Positions 33,551 to 42,054 of a stretch of 64,000 nt of DNA are shown here, piece by piece (position 1 is the stretch's first letter; each line of letters starts with the position of its first letter). The position numbers and the translations under genes are program-made. The notes beneath the pieces are model-generated. The model was given only the letters and a program-made list of their open reading frames with translations, had not been told where the DNA came from and searched no databases. The stretch is from Granulicella pectinivorans (GTDB taxonomy: Bacteria; Acidobacteriota; Terriglobia; Terriglobales; Acidobacteriaceae): the NCBI RefSeq assembly GCF_900114625.1, contig NZ_FOZL01000001.1:1178001-1242000 (forward strand), written 5' to 3'.

Positions 33551-34300
33551 TTGAGCCAAGCGGAACACCAATTTACGAACTCTCCAGCCGACTCCTCGAC
33601 CATGGACGTCGGCTTTGGCTATACGGAGACTTCAACCCGCACCCAGACGGACTCAGGTCGGCGCAACCGCGTTCCTTCCCAGCTCTTCCGGTACCGCGTC
33701 ATCAAGCGCTGGGCAGACTGCCTCCTCGTCATTGCCTCGGCCCCGTTTTTTCTTCCCATACTCGCCGTCATCGCCGCTCTGGTCGTCTTGACCTCGCCGG
33801 GCCCAATCTTCTACTCGCATCGCCGCCTCCGCCGGAACGGGAGCTTCTTCTCGATGTGGAAGTTCCGCACCATGTGCGTGAACTCCGCCGAGGTGCTCGA
33901 AGACTACCTCGCTCAACACCCCGAGGCCCGCAAGGAGTGGCAGCAGACCCACAAGCTCCGCCGCGACCCACGCATCACCCGCTTTGGCTATTTCCTGCGC
34001 CGATACTCGCTCGACGAGCTCCCGCAGCTCTGGAACGTCTTCAACGGCACCATGAGCCTTGTCGGCCCGCGCCCCATCGTCGCCGCCGAGGTCGAAAAGT
34101 ACGCCGAATACTTCAGCTTCTATTGCCGCGTGAACCCAGGCCTCACCGGCCTGTGGCAGGTCTCCGGACGAAGCACCCTCAGCTACCCCGCCCGCGTCCA
34201 GCTCGATAAGAAATATGTAGAAACCTGGTCACTCACCAACGATCTGAAGATTCTCGCACGCACCCTCCGTTCGGTCGCCAATCAGGACGGCGCCTTCTAA
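33551..34300 (+). CDS. Undecaprenyl-phosphate sugar-1-phosphate transferase (WbaP/EpsL type)
   Basis: The protein has 249 residues from a TTG at 33551 with AAGGA ten bases upstream. An in-frame ATG at 33602 lacks a ribosome site. One membrane helix at about 58-80 (LLVIASAPFFLPILAVIAAL) precedes the catalytic domain: MWKFRTM, DPRITRFGYFLRRYSLDELP, WNVFNGTMSLVGPRPIV and GLTGLWQVSGRST. The family starts repeat-unit assembly by moving sugar-1-phosphate to the lipid carrier. It is the short form without the multi-pass N-terminal domain. Confidence 0.93.
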   Translation: MSQAEHQFTNSPADSSTMDVGFGYTETSTRTQTDSGRRNRVPSQLFRYRVIKRWADCLLVIASAPFFLPILAVIAALVVLTSPGPIFYSHRRLRRNGSFFSMWKFRTMCVNSAEVLEDYLAQHPEARKEWQQTHKLRRDPRITRFGYFLRRYSLDELPQLWNVFNGTMSLVGPRPIVAAEVEKYAEYFSFYCRVNPGLTGLWQVSGRSTLSYPARVQLDKKYVETWSLTNDLKILARTLRSVANQDGAF

Positions 34301-34430
34301 GACCGTCAAAATAGACCGGCAAAATAGACCGTCAAAATACGCTGTTCCGAGCGAAACGCCGCGTATTTTTCCGTGTCAGATTCCCGCTGCCGCCCCGCCT
34401 TTGCCCGCCCCGGAACATCCGGTATCCTCG

Positions 34431-35588
34431 ATGGAGAGGCCCATCACCCTGCGCGTAGCCATCGTCCATCATTGGTTCGTCACGCGCGGCGGCGGAGAGC
34501 GCGTCGCCGAGTGCCTTGCCGCCCTCTTCCCGCAAGCTGAACTCTTCACGCTCGTCGCCGCTCCTCCCGGCCTGCCCGACTCTCTCAAAAACCGCACCCT
34601 CCACACCTCCTTCCTCCAGAAACTCCCCTTCGGCACCACGCATCATCGCCACATGATGCCCCTCTACCCGGCTGCAGCTGCCAGCCTCGACCTCCGGGCC
34701 TTCGACCTCGTCCTCTCTTCGGACTCAGGCCCCGTCAAGGGCATCCGACTCTCTCCCCACGCGACTCACATCTGCTACTGCCACTCCCCCATGCGCTACC
34801 TCTACGACGGCTACGAGGCCTACCGGGACGGCATGAAGGGTCTCACTAGGGCCATCTTCTCCGCGACCGCCGGATACGTCCGTCGCCGCGACCTTGCCTC
34901 CGCCGCCAAGGTGACATACTTCCTCTCCAATTCCAACTACGTTGCCGCCCGTATCCAGCGCTTTTACCATCGCGACTCCAGAGTGATCCATCCTCCCATC
35001 GATCTCCATCGAGCCGTGATCGCTGAAAACCCAGGCGCACACTACCTGGCCGCCGGGCGCCTCGTCCCCTACAAGCGCACGGAGCTCATGATCGAAGCCT
35101 GCAACCGCCTCGGCCGTCCGCTGCGCGTCTCCGGCACCGGCCCCGAGATCGCGCGTCTCAAAAAAATCGCAGGCCCCACCGTCACCTTCCTCGGCGAGCT
35201 CTCCACCGTAGACCTCTGGCGTGAGTACTCCCAATGCCGCGCCCTTCTCTTCGCCGCCGACGAGGACTTTGGCATGGTCCCCCTCGAGGCTCAGGCCTGT
35301 GGACGCCCCGTGATCGCCTACGGGGCCGGTGGCTCCCTCGAGACCGTCAGTCCCACCACCGGCGTCTTCTTTCCCGAACAAACCGCTGCATCCCTGGAGC
35401 AGGGTATCCTCGATTTCGAGGGCAGGGAAGCGTCCTTCATTCCTAAAACGACGCAACTCTGGGCCGAAACCTTCGCCACCCCGGTGTTTCTCCGTGCCAT
35501 CCGCGATTTCGTCCTCGAGAAGCTCCCCAGCGCAGCGAACGAGATCGTTCCAGCCGCCGACATCGACCGCATCGCAGGAGCTTCCTAA
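34431..35588 (+). CDS. Glycosyltransferase family 4
   Basis: The protein has 385 residues from the ATG at 34431; a TTG ten codons earlier is an alternative. The N-domain has AIVHHWFVTRGGGERVAECL. The C-domain has YLAAGRLVPYKRTELMIEA, VTFLGELSTVDLWREYSQCR and the donor-site block FAADEDFGMVPLEAQACGRP with its E-x7-E pattern. GT4 enzymes transfer sugars such as mannose or galactose from nucleotide donors with retention. The stop is directly followed by the ATG of the DciA-like gene. Confidence 0.9.
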   Translation: MERPITLRVAIVHHWFVTRGGGERVAECLAALFPQAELFTLVAAPPGLPDSLKNRTLHTSFLQKLPFGTTHHRHMMPLYPAAAASLDLRAFDLVLSSDSGPVKGIRLSPHATHICYCHSPMRYLYDGYEAYRDGMKGLTRAIFSATAGYVRRRDLASAAKVTYFLSNSNYVAARIQRFYHRDSRVIHPPIDLHRAVIAENPGAHYLAAGRLVPYKRTELMIEACNRLGRPLRVSGTGPEIARLKKIAGPTVTFLGELSTVDLWREYSQCRALLFAADEDFGMVPLEAQACGRPVIAYGAGGSLETVSPTTGVFFPEQTAASLEQGILDFEGREASFIPKTTQLWAETFATPVFLRAIRDFVLEKLPSAANEIVPAADIDRIAGAS

Positions 35589-35867
35589 ATGGAAAATATG
35601 CGCGATCTCCTCCGCCACAACCTCCGCCAGAGCCTCCGTGCCCTGAGCCCTGCCGATCGCCTCGCCTCGGCGTGGCCCATCGCCTGCGGCCGGGTGCTCG
35701 CCGAGCGCGGAGAGATTGTAGGCCTTGAGGAGGGCACCCTCACGGTCCAGGTCGCCGACCAAACGTGGCTGCAGCAGTTCAACGCTACGCGCTCCATCCT
35801 CCAGCACGACCTCCAAAAGATCGCGGGCGTCCCCATCACCGCGATACACTTTGAACGAAAGAGGTAA
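35589..35867 (+). CDS. DciA-like protein (DUF721 domain)
   Basis: The protein has 92 residues, starting at the base after the GT4 stop. AWPIACGRVLAERGEIVGLE, LTVQVADQTWLQQFNATRSI and LQKIAGVPITAIHFERK match the DUF721 domain. DciA loads or works with the replicative helicase DnaB in many bacteria (established for studied members). Here only the conserved domain is present, without a long basic tail. Its placement between polysaccharide and gat genes gives no functional hint. Confidence 0.82.
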   Translation: MENMRDLLRHNLRQSLRALSPADRLASAWPIACGRVLAERGEIVGLEEGTLTVQVADQTWLQQFNATRSILQHDLQKIAGVPITAIHFERKR

Positions 35868-35876
35868 GTACCCGCA

Positions 35877-36212
35877 ATGAGCATCGCATCCGTCACGATC
35901 GAAGACGTCCGCCGCGTCGCCGAGCTCGCCAACCTTGAGCTCACCCCCGAAGAGGAGCCGCTCATGCAGCGCGACCTCAACGCCATCCTCGGCCACGTCC
36001 AGCAGCTTCAGTCCCTCGACACTACCGGTGTCCCCATCATGGCTCAGGTCGGCGACATGCTTGCCCACATCGGCAGCCGCGAACTCGATACCACCGGCTC
36101 CGAGCTCCGCTCCGACGAGATCCGTCCCTCCGTCGATCGCAAGGCCGTCATGCAATCCGCCCCCGAAACCGACGGCCGCTTCTTCAAGGTTCCGAAGGTC
36201 ATCGAGCGCTAA
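35877..36212 (+). CDS. gatC: Asp-tRNA(Asn)/Glu-tRNA(Gln) amidotransferase subunit C
   Basis: The protein has 111 residues. VTIEDVRRVAELANLELTPE is the family start and is followed by LNAILGHVQQLQSLDTTGV and RSDEIRPSVDRKAVMQSAPE. GatC stabilises GatA in the GatCAB complex, which turns mis-acylated Glu-tRNA(Gln) and Asp-tRNA(Asn) into the correct amides. gatA follows after 122 bases; gatB is not in this window. Confidence 0.95.
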   Translation: MSIASVTIEDVRRVAELANLELTPEEEPLMQRDLNAILGHVQQLQSLDTTGVPIMAQVGDMLAHIGSRELDTTGSELRSDEIRPSVDRKAVMQSAPETDGRFFKVPKVIER

Positions 36213-36334
36213 GTACAGCTTCTCAGATAGGTCCGGGCTTCAGCGCGGACATGCCAAATTGCCACGAAACGGGGCTTTAGCCCCTGGGACATGGGGTTCA
36301 TCGCTACACCGAACCCGCCGAGGAAGACACCGAA

Positions 36335-37774
36335 GTGACCGAACCAACCATCGACAGCGTCCGTTCCGCCATCGCCGCCGGCACCACCACCGCCACTGCG
36401 CTCGCGGACGCCCACTACGCCCGGATCGCCGCCGAAGACGGCCCGGAAGGCAAGGGAATCAACTCCTACCTGGCCCTCACCCGCGACCGCGCCTACGCCC
36501 AGGCCAGCCGTATCGACGCCCTCGCCGCCGCCGGCCAGCCCCTGCCTCCTCTCGCGGGCGTCCCCGTTGGCATTAAGGACGTGCTCGCCATGACCGGAGC
36601 GCCCGCTACCGCCGGCTCTCTTATCCTCAAGGGTTATCGCCCGCCCTATGACGCGACCGCCGTCACCAGACTCGAGGCGGCCGGAGCCATTCTCCTCGGC
36701 AAGCTTAACTGCGACGAGTTCGCCATGGGCTCATCGAACGAAAACTCCGCCTATGGCCCCGTCCGCAACCCACGCGCCCTCGACCGCGTCCCCGGAGGCT
36801 CCTCCGGTGGCTCCGCCGCAGCCGTGGCTGCCGACTTTGCCGTAGCCACCCTCGGTACCGACACCGGAGGCTCTATCCGCCAGCCAGCCGCCTTCTGCGG
36901 TGTGGTCGGCCTCCTGCCCACCTACGGACGTGTCTCCCGCTACGGCCTCATCGCCTTTGCCTCATCGCTGGACCGCGTTGGCCCCTTCACCCGCACTGTC
37001 CGCGACGCCGCCACGATGCTCCACGTCCTCGCCGGTCAGGATACCTTCGACGCCACCAGCGCCGATCGCCCCGTGGGTGACTACGTCGGCGCGCTCGAAC
37101 GCCCAGTCGAAGGTCTGCGTATAGGCGTCCCTGCCGAGTATTTCGAAGAAGGCCTCGACCCCGAGATCCGCGCCGCCATCGACCGATCCATCGAACAGCT
37201 CAAAGAGAAGGGATGCACCATCGTCCCGGTCTCGCTCCCACACACCAAATACGCGATCCCAACCTACTATGTCATCGCCACCGCCGAGGCCAGTTCCAAC
37301 CTCTCCCGCTTCGACGGTGTCCGGTTTGGCCTCCGCTCCACCGAAGCCAACACCCTCTCCAATATGTTCAAGAAGACCCGCGACGAGGGTTTCGGACCCG
37401 AGGTCAAGCGCCGGATCCTCCTTGGAACCTACTCACTCTCCGCGGGTTACTATGACGCCTACTACGCGAAGGCCCAGCAGGTCCGCACGCTGCTCACCCG
37501 CGACTTCCTCAAGGCCTTCGACGTCTGTGACGTCCTCGTCACCCCGATGACCCCCACCCCGCCCTTCAAGCTCGGCGAAAAGACCGACGATCCCGTCGCC
37601 ATGTACCTGGCCGATGTCTACTCCGTCTCCGCCTCGCTCGCCGGTATCTGCGGTATCTCCGTCCCTTGTGGCACTACAAGGGAAGGCCTCCCCATCGGCG
37701 TCCAGCTTATGGCCCGCCACTTCGATGAGACCACCCTCTTCCGCGCTGCCCAGGCCGTCGAGCAAGCCCAATAG
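36335..37774 (+). CDS. gatA: Asp-tRNA(Asn)/Glu-tRNA(Gln) amidotransferase subunit A
   Basis: The protein has 479 residues from a GTG at 36335 with GAGGAAG upstream. The amidase triad is complete: K81 in PVGIKDVLA, S156 in PGGSSGGSAAAVAA and S180 in GTDTGGSIRQPAAFCG. GatA releases ammonia from glutamine for GatB. The 122-base gap after gatC contains a GGGGCTTTAGCCCC hairpin of a REP-like kind. A dispersed-repeat hairpin follows gatA. Confidence 0.96.
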   Translation: MTEPTIDSVRSAIAAGTTTATALADAHYARIAAEDGPEGKGINSYLALTRDRAYAQASRIDALAAAGQPLPPLAGVPVGIKDVLAMTGAPATAGSLILKGYRPPYDATAVTRLEAAGAILLGKLNCDEFAMGSSNENSAYGPVRNPRALDRVPGGSSGGSAAAVAADFAVATLGTDTGGSIRQPAAFCGVVGLLPTYGRVSRYGLIAFASSLDRVGPFTRTVRDAATMLHVLAGQDTFDATSADRPVGDYVGALERPVEGLRIGVPAEYFEEGLDPEIRAAIDRSIEQLKEKGCTIVPVSLPHTKYAIPTYYVIATAEASSNLSRFDGVRFGLRSTEANTLSNMFKKTRDEGFGPEVKRRILLGTYSLSAGYYDAYYAKAQQVRTLLTRDFLKAFDVCDVLVTPMTPTPPFKLGEKTDDPVAMYLADVYSVSASLAGICGISVPCGTTREGLPIGVQLMARHFDETTLFRAAQAVEQAQ

Positions 37775-37784
37775 CACCACCACG

Positions 37785-37819
37785 CGGGTGCCCCACATCT
37801 CGATTCCCGGGATGTGGGG
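37785..37819. repeat. Hairpin repeat after gatA, possible terminator
   Basis: CCCCACATC at 37791-37799 and GATGTGGGG at 37811-37819 form a perfect nine-base stem. It is preceded by CGGGTGCC, which also occurs in hairpins at 17620 and 39954. The shared sequence suggests a dispersed intergenic repeat that may double as a terminator. Confidence 0.5.
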
Positions 37820-37895
37820 CTCCAGCTCCAGCGCCCTCGGTACATCCTTTCCCTCCATCCGCGCCTCTGAACTTCCAGGTGCGAAGGGAGAACTC

Positions 37896-38327
37896 ATGAT
37901 CCAGACTGTTGAACAAACCACGCTCCTCTGCCTGTTCCGCGACGACGCCTCGGCCTCCGGGACGGTCCACGATCTCCTCGAACTCGGTGTCGACGAGTCT
38001 TCCATCGCCGTGGTCGGCGACGCGCGCACCGCACTCACCGGCAAAATCTCCACCGAAACCCTCGCCGGAATCCGCGTTCCCGATGCCGATCTGCCGCACA
38101 TCATGGACGGCATCGTCAACGGAGGCACGGTCGTCGCCGTCGAAACCACCGAGCCGATGACCGAACAGGTCGATGAGATCTTTCGTAGGCATCACCCGGC
38201 CATCTCCATCGAAGAGACCACCGAAGTTCCCGAGCCGGCTCCCTCCGGATTCCACCCGGAGCCTCACGTTGAAATCCTCGAAGAGAAAAACCGCCTCGAC
38301 ATGATTGAATCGGAAGAGAACGCCTAA
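37896..38327 (+). CDS. Small acidic protein, general-stress-protein-like
   Basis: The protein has 143 residues from the ATG at 37896 with AAGGGAG upstream. The first part (QTTLLCLFRDDASASGTVHD then LLELGVDESSIAVVGD) has a ferredoxin-like beta-alpha pattern reminiscent of the general stress protein 17M domain. The tail is acidic and ends EEKNRLDMIESEENA. The function is unknown. It precedes the OmpA-like gene by 21 bases and probably shares its transcript. Confidence 0.7.
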   Translation: MIQTVEQTTLLCLFRDDASASGTVHDLLELGVDESSIAVVGDARTALTGKISTETLAGIRVPDADLPHIMDGIVNGGTVVAVETTEPMTEQVDEIFRRHHPAISIEETTEVPEPAPSGFHPEPHVEILEEKNRLDMIESEENA

Positions 38328-38348
38328 CCCCGGACGCGAGGAAGCCGC

Positions 38349-38837
38349 ATGTCGCAAGACCGCATTGAAGCCGAAGAAGCGACCAATCGACTCTCTATCT
38401 GGCTCTGGATCCTGCCCTTTCTCGCCGTCCTTGCCTTTTCCGTCTGGTTCGTGCGCCACCACCGCATTGCGCCGCCTACCACGGCACCCGTTGTCACGGC
38501 CCTGCCCCAGCTCGGCAATGTCACCTACGAGACCTCGAAACCGGCCCTCGACCCCGATGGTCTGGCAACTGTCGACCGTGCCGCGCAGGTCATGCGCGGC
38601 AACCCGAATGTCGGTCTTCGCCTCGAAGGCTACCCCAACACGTCTTCCAAGCCAATGAACCAGGATCTCCTCACCCGTCAGCGCACCGAGTCCGTGCGCA
38701 AAGAACTGGAAGCCCAGGGCATCGACCCCAACCGCCTCGTCGTCGAGCCCTTTCCACCACCGACCCCAGCCGACACGGATCCCATCCCGGACAAAGCCCC
38801 GGATACCCGCCGCATCTCCCTCTATATCCGGAAATAA
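38349..38837 (+). CDS. OmpA-like domain protein with N-terminal membrane anchor
   Basis: The protein has 162 residues. One helix at about 16-38 (SIWLWILPFLAVLAFSVWFV) anchors a small OmpA/MotB-like domain: FE-type strand YETSKPALDPDG, VDRAAQVMRGNPNVGLRLEG, LLTRQRTESVRKELEAQGID and RRISLYIRK. The domain usually binds peptidoglycan. The normal NxxLSxxRA motif is replaced by LLTRQRTESVR, a mild deviation. Confidence 0.8.
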   Translation: MSQDRIEAEEATNRLSIWLWILPFLAVLAFSVWFVRHHRIAPPTTAPVVTALPQLGNVTYETSKPALDPDGLATVDRAAQVMRGNPNVGLRLEGYPNTSSKPMNQDLLTRQRTESVRKELEAQGIDPNRLVVEPFPPPTPADTDPIPDKAPDTRRISLYIRK

Positions 38838-38935
38838 CCATCCGGCTCCTTTTCCCGGGAATCCAAAAAAATCGTAAAACCACGAAACTCCCGCACTGAA
38901 TGAGTGTTCATTTGTATGTAGCTCAGGAGGTTGTC

Positions 38936-39229
38936 ATGAAAACGAACTCTATCAAAACCAATGGTTTGAAGGGTATCTTCACGAAGGTCATACTCGCCGG
39001 GACGCTTGCCGGAGCGGTCCTGATGGCAGCACCGCAGAAGGCGCAAGCCCAGCAGTTCGCCGTCGGTGTCCAGTTCGGCCACCCCGTCTATCGCGGCCCC
39101 GTGTACGGCCCTGTCTACGACCGTGGCTTCTACGCCGATCGCCGCCGCGAGGAGTTTCGTCGCGAAGAGTTCCTCCGCCACGAGCGTTGGGAGCGCGAGC
39201 ACAGTTTTTACCGCGGCTACTACCGCTAG
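38936..39229 (+). CDS. Small secreted Tyr/Arg-rich protein
   Basis: The protein has 97 residues from the ATG at 38936 with AGGAGG six bases upstream. A signal peptide (KVILAGTLAGAVLMAAPQKAQA) ends near residue 37. The mature part has repeats of the type GPVYGPVYDRGFYADRRREE followed by FRREEFLRHERWE and ends YRGYYR. This composition resembles small exported proteins of unknown role. A possible operator-like AATGA-GTGT-TCATT lies just upstream at 38899-38912. Confidence 0.7.
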   Translation: MKTNSIKTNGLKGIFTKVILAGTLAGAVLMAAPQKAQAQQFAVGVQFGHPVYRGPVYGPVYDRGFYADRRREEFRREEFLRHERWEREHSFYRGYYR

Positions 39230-39250
39230 ACCCAACAGGCTTAAACGAAA

Positions 39251-39286
39251 CGGGGCCGTCTGCCAACCAGACGGCCCCGCTTATTT
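39251..39286 (+). terminator. Rho-independent terminator
   Basis: CGGGGCCGTCTG at 39251-39262 pairs exactly with CAGACGGCCCCG at 39268-39279 over a CCAAC loop, and is followed by CTTATTT. It lies 22 bases after the small secreted protein gene. Confidence 0.85.
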
Positions 39287-39348
39287 AAGCCCGAACATGC
39301 GAGCAGCCTGAGTGCTTCATACCTCGCCTTTGCGAGGTGGGTATGCCG

Positions 39349-39936
39349 CTACGTCAAAGGTTGAAAATACCTCTGCCCCGGTGCCGCACACCCCAAACAA
39401 AGCGCCCGCCCCTCTACCAAGACCTCCCGGTCGTAGTTGATTCCCTCCCCACACTCCGCACACACGATCCGCGCCGATTTGTAACCAGGCATCTCCCGCG
39501 CTTCGATCGCCACCGACACCCACTGCGCGGAAAACAGCTCATCATCCGGCATCTCCCGGTAAGCGCGCATCTGCTGCTGATTCTTATCCCCCATCTCCGG
39601 ATAGAGCTCACGAGCCCGGGCCTTCGAGGATTCCAGAGCCGCCACCCGTACCGCCTTGCCCTGAAGATCGACAAACGTAGCCGCCATCTTCCCCCAGTCC
39701 CGAAACTTCAGCGCCCGCTTCCCCAGCCGGCATCCCGTCACTACCGCAATCGCATCGGTCGCGCACCGGTCGATCTCGACATACGTCACCAGCCGCTTGC
39801 GGTCCCGTCCCCGAGGCTCCTCGATCCCAAGCAGGCGGCATCCGAGCATCGCCATCCGCACCCCAAGAATCTGCCCCGCGCACAGATGCCCATGCGCTAC
39901 CTCCGCCTCACCCAGCAACGTCTCAAAACTTTCCAT
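39349..39936 (-). CDS. FmdE-family protein with C-terminal zinc finger
   Basis: The protein has 195 residues. HGHLCAGQILGVRMAMLG near residues 15-32 with H15, H17 and C19 is the FmdE signature, and VTGCRLGKRALKFRDWGKMA matches the next conserved block. A treble-clef-like zinc finger is formed by C159, C162, C180 and C183. FmdE was named from formylmethanofuran dehydrogenase operons, but many bacteria without methanofuran carry it next to or apart from molybdo-enzymes. No such enzyme is visible here. Confidence 0.85.
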   Translation of the reverse strand: MESFETLLGEAEVAHGHLCAGQILGVRMAMLGCRLLGIEEPRGRDRKRLVTYVEIDRCATDAIAVVTGCRLGKRALKFRDWGKMAATFVDLQGKAVRVAALESSKARARELYPEMGDKNQQQMRAYREMPDDELFSAQWVSVAIEAREMPGYKSARIVCAECGEGINYDREVLVEGRALCLGCAAPGQRYFQPLT

Positions 39937-39988
39937 ACAGACAGTCTAGAACTCGGGTGCCCGTGTCTCGCTTCCGAGAAATGGGTTT

Positions 39989-41761
39989 CTAAAGCGCCCC
40001 TACCGTTCCCGCCGCCCCCACCACCGCCCGGGCATGCACCACCTCCGGTAATCCTTTATCCGCCTTGGGCCATGCCGTCAGAAACGCGGCATACCCCGCC
40101 TTCGCCCCGCTCGCATCCCCCGAGAGCTCCTTCACCCTGGCCAGCCCGTACAGATCGAACCCCGACTTCGGCCGATCCGCCAACCCGGCCTCATACCCCG
40201 CCCTGGCCCCGGCGTAGTCCCTGGCCCGCAGCAGGGCGATCGCCTCCGTCTCGCCCACCGGACGGATATAAAAAGGAGGCTCCCGATACCCCAGATCCTT
40301 CTCCTTCTTGGCCGCGTCGACGAACAGCTTCTTTCCGTCCTCGACCTTCCCCTTCGCAATCAGAAGGTCCGCGCGCAGCTCCAGCGACGCGATCGCGAAC
40401 TCCTTCACGAGGGGACCGGCCTCCGCATCCGGCATCACCGGAACCTGCGGAGCGGCATTCCCTTTGGCCCGATCGTCTTTCTCCTTCTTCTCGGACTTCT
40501 TCTTCGCGTCCGCCGCATCCACCGTCTTCTTCATCGCGTCGAGCCCTACGTCCAGCCGCCCCGCCGCAGCCTCGGCCTCACCCGTCCTGCCCGCGTCCAG
40601 AGCCTTCATTCCCAGCGCATACTCCTTCAACTCACTCGCCAGAAACGCCAGATTTGCCTCCTTGACCGGAGCCCCCTCCAACATCGCAAGCACTCCATTC
40701 CAGTCGCCCACCCTGAGCGCCACCGGAAGCCGGTTGCTCACCCGCGCCATGTCATCCCGGGCCGACCAGATATACAACGTAGCCGACAGCTCACCCCGGG
40801 CCGCGCTCAGCTTGTCCGAAAGGGCATTCGCCTCCACCAGCCGCCCCTGCTCCATCAGATTTGCGATCGAGTACTGCATATTGTGGACGTAGTTCCAGTC
40901 ATCATCCACCCCAACCTTCTGCTCGCGCATGTACTTCTCGTCGGCCTCGGTGGAAGCTGTAAACCACTGCTGCGCCGCCACATAGTTGCCTACCCGGTAA
41001 TAAATGTGACCAGGCATATGCACCATGTGCCCCGACGTGGGAGCCAGGCTGGCCAGCAGCGCCGCACTCGGAATGGCCATCTCCGGATGATTGCTTGGCT
41101 CCATCGCGTGAATCCAGTAGTGGTTCGCCGCCGAATCGTTCGGCGCCTCCTTCAGCACCGCCTCGAGCATCCCGACTGCCTCTCTGGTCCCTGCCTTCGG
41201 CTCACCCTTGTCGTCGTACCCATCCTGCAGATTCACCGCCAGAAAGATTCGCGCCTGCAGATCCCCGGGATACTTCGCCACCAGCTTCCGCAGCTTCTTG
41301 TACTTCGGATTCTTCTTCCGCCTGGAGTCTTCCTGTGCGGCCTCGATATAGAGCCTCTCCCGCTCGCTCACCGTTTTCTTCAAAGCCACCGCTCGCGTGA
41401 GAGCCTTCTGTCCGTAGATCGAGTCCGGACCACCCCGAAACCCTTCCCCAATTGCCAGTCCCCAGAAGCACATGGCGCAGTTCGGATCCACCCGCACGCC
41501 CTGCTCAAATGCCTTGGTTGATTCGTAGTCCCAGAAGTCGTGATAAAGATTCAGCCCCTGGTCGAACCAGGCCTGCGCCTCGGGGGTAGCTGTAATCGGG
41601 ATATGCCCATTCCCGATCCCCGTCATCTTCACCGGCACCGGCAGTTGTTCGGGTGAGGGAATCGTGTGCATCGTGCCCATCGCCATCCCAGGCATCGACT
41701 GCCCCGAGGCCACAGCCCCAAACCCCAACACCACCGCCGCCAGACTTCCTAAAAATCGCAT
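39989..41761 (-). CDS. Exported TPR-type protein
   Basis: The protein has 590 residues with a signal peptide (FLGSLAAVVLGFGAVASGQ) and a short Met-rich stretch (SMPGMAMGTMHTIP) after it. The rest is helical with TPR-like units, such as AQAWFDQGLNLYHDFWDYES and FEQGVRVDPNCAMCFWGLAI. HYWIHAMEPSNHPEMA and SGHMVHMPGHIYYRVGNYVA give a His/Met-rich centre. A Lys/Asp-rich disordered insert lies near 415-440 (KKKSEKKEKDDRAKGN). Its role is unknown; the Met/His content could suit metal binding (inference). Confidence 0.75.
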   Translation of the reverse strand: MRFLGSLAAVVLGFGAVASGQSMPGMAMGTMHTIPSPEQLPVPVKMTGIGNGHIPITATPEAQAWFDQGLNLYHDFWDYESTKAFEQGVRVDPNCAMCFWGLAIGEGFRGGPDSIYGQKALTRAVALKKTVSERERLYIEAAQEDSRRKKNPKYKKLRKLVAKYPGDLQARIFLAVNLQDGYDDKGEPKAGTREAVGMLEAVLKEAPNDSAANHYWIHAMEPSNHPEMAIPSAALLASLAPTSGHMVHMPGHIYYRVGNYVAAQQWFTASTEADEKYMREQKVGVDDDWNYVHNMQYSIANLMEQGRLVEANALSDKLSAARGELSATLYIWSARDDMARVSNRLPVALRVGDWNGVLAMLEGAPVKEANLAFLASELKEYALGMKALDAGRTGEAEAAAGRLDVGLDAMKKTVDAADAKKKSEKKEKDDRAKGNAAPQVPVMPDAEAGPLVKEFAIASLELRADLLIAKGKVEDGKKLFVDAAKKEKDLGYREPPFYIRPVGETEAIALLRARDYAGARAGYEAGLADRPKSGFDLYGLARVKELSGDASGAKAGYAAFLTAWPKADKGLPEVVHARAVVGAAGTVGAL

Positions 41762-41829
41762 AAGGTGAATTTACCCGAAATTGCGAGCCATCCAACGAGA
41801 GGCCGCCACGCGCAGCCCGTCCGTCAGGG

Positions 41830-42018
41830 CTAAGCCCTGAGAGCTCGATAGATCTTCCGGTCCGTTTTGTACTGGCTCAGCGCATACACCGCCCAGATCG
41901 TGGCCGGCAGCCAGCCGAGGATCGTGCACTGCAGCAGCAGGCAGACCAGCCCCGAAATCGGTCGCCCGATCAGAAAGAACGTAAGCCAGGGAAAGAAGAA
42001 CGCGATGATCAGTCTCAT
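41830..42018 (-). CDS. YqaE/Pmp3-like small membrane protein
   Basis: The protein has 62 residues and two hydrophobic segments (LIIAFFFPWLTFFLIG and LVCLLLQCTILGWLPATIWA). The second segment followed by VYALSQYKTDRK fits the Pmp3/YqaE group of stress-induced membrane proteins that affect membrane potential or ion tolerance in other organisms. The first segment deviates from the family. Confidence 0.7.
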   Translation of the reverse strand: MRLIIAFFFPWLTFFLIGRPISGLVCLLLQCTILGWLPATIWAVYALSQYKTDRKIYRALRA

Positions 42019-42054
42019 AGTGCTCAGTACGCCTCCTGGCGAGTCAAGGTTCCG

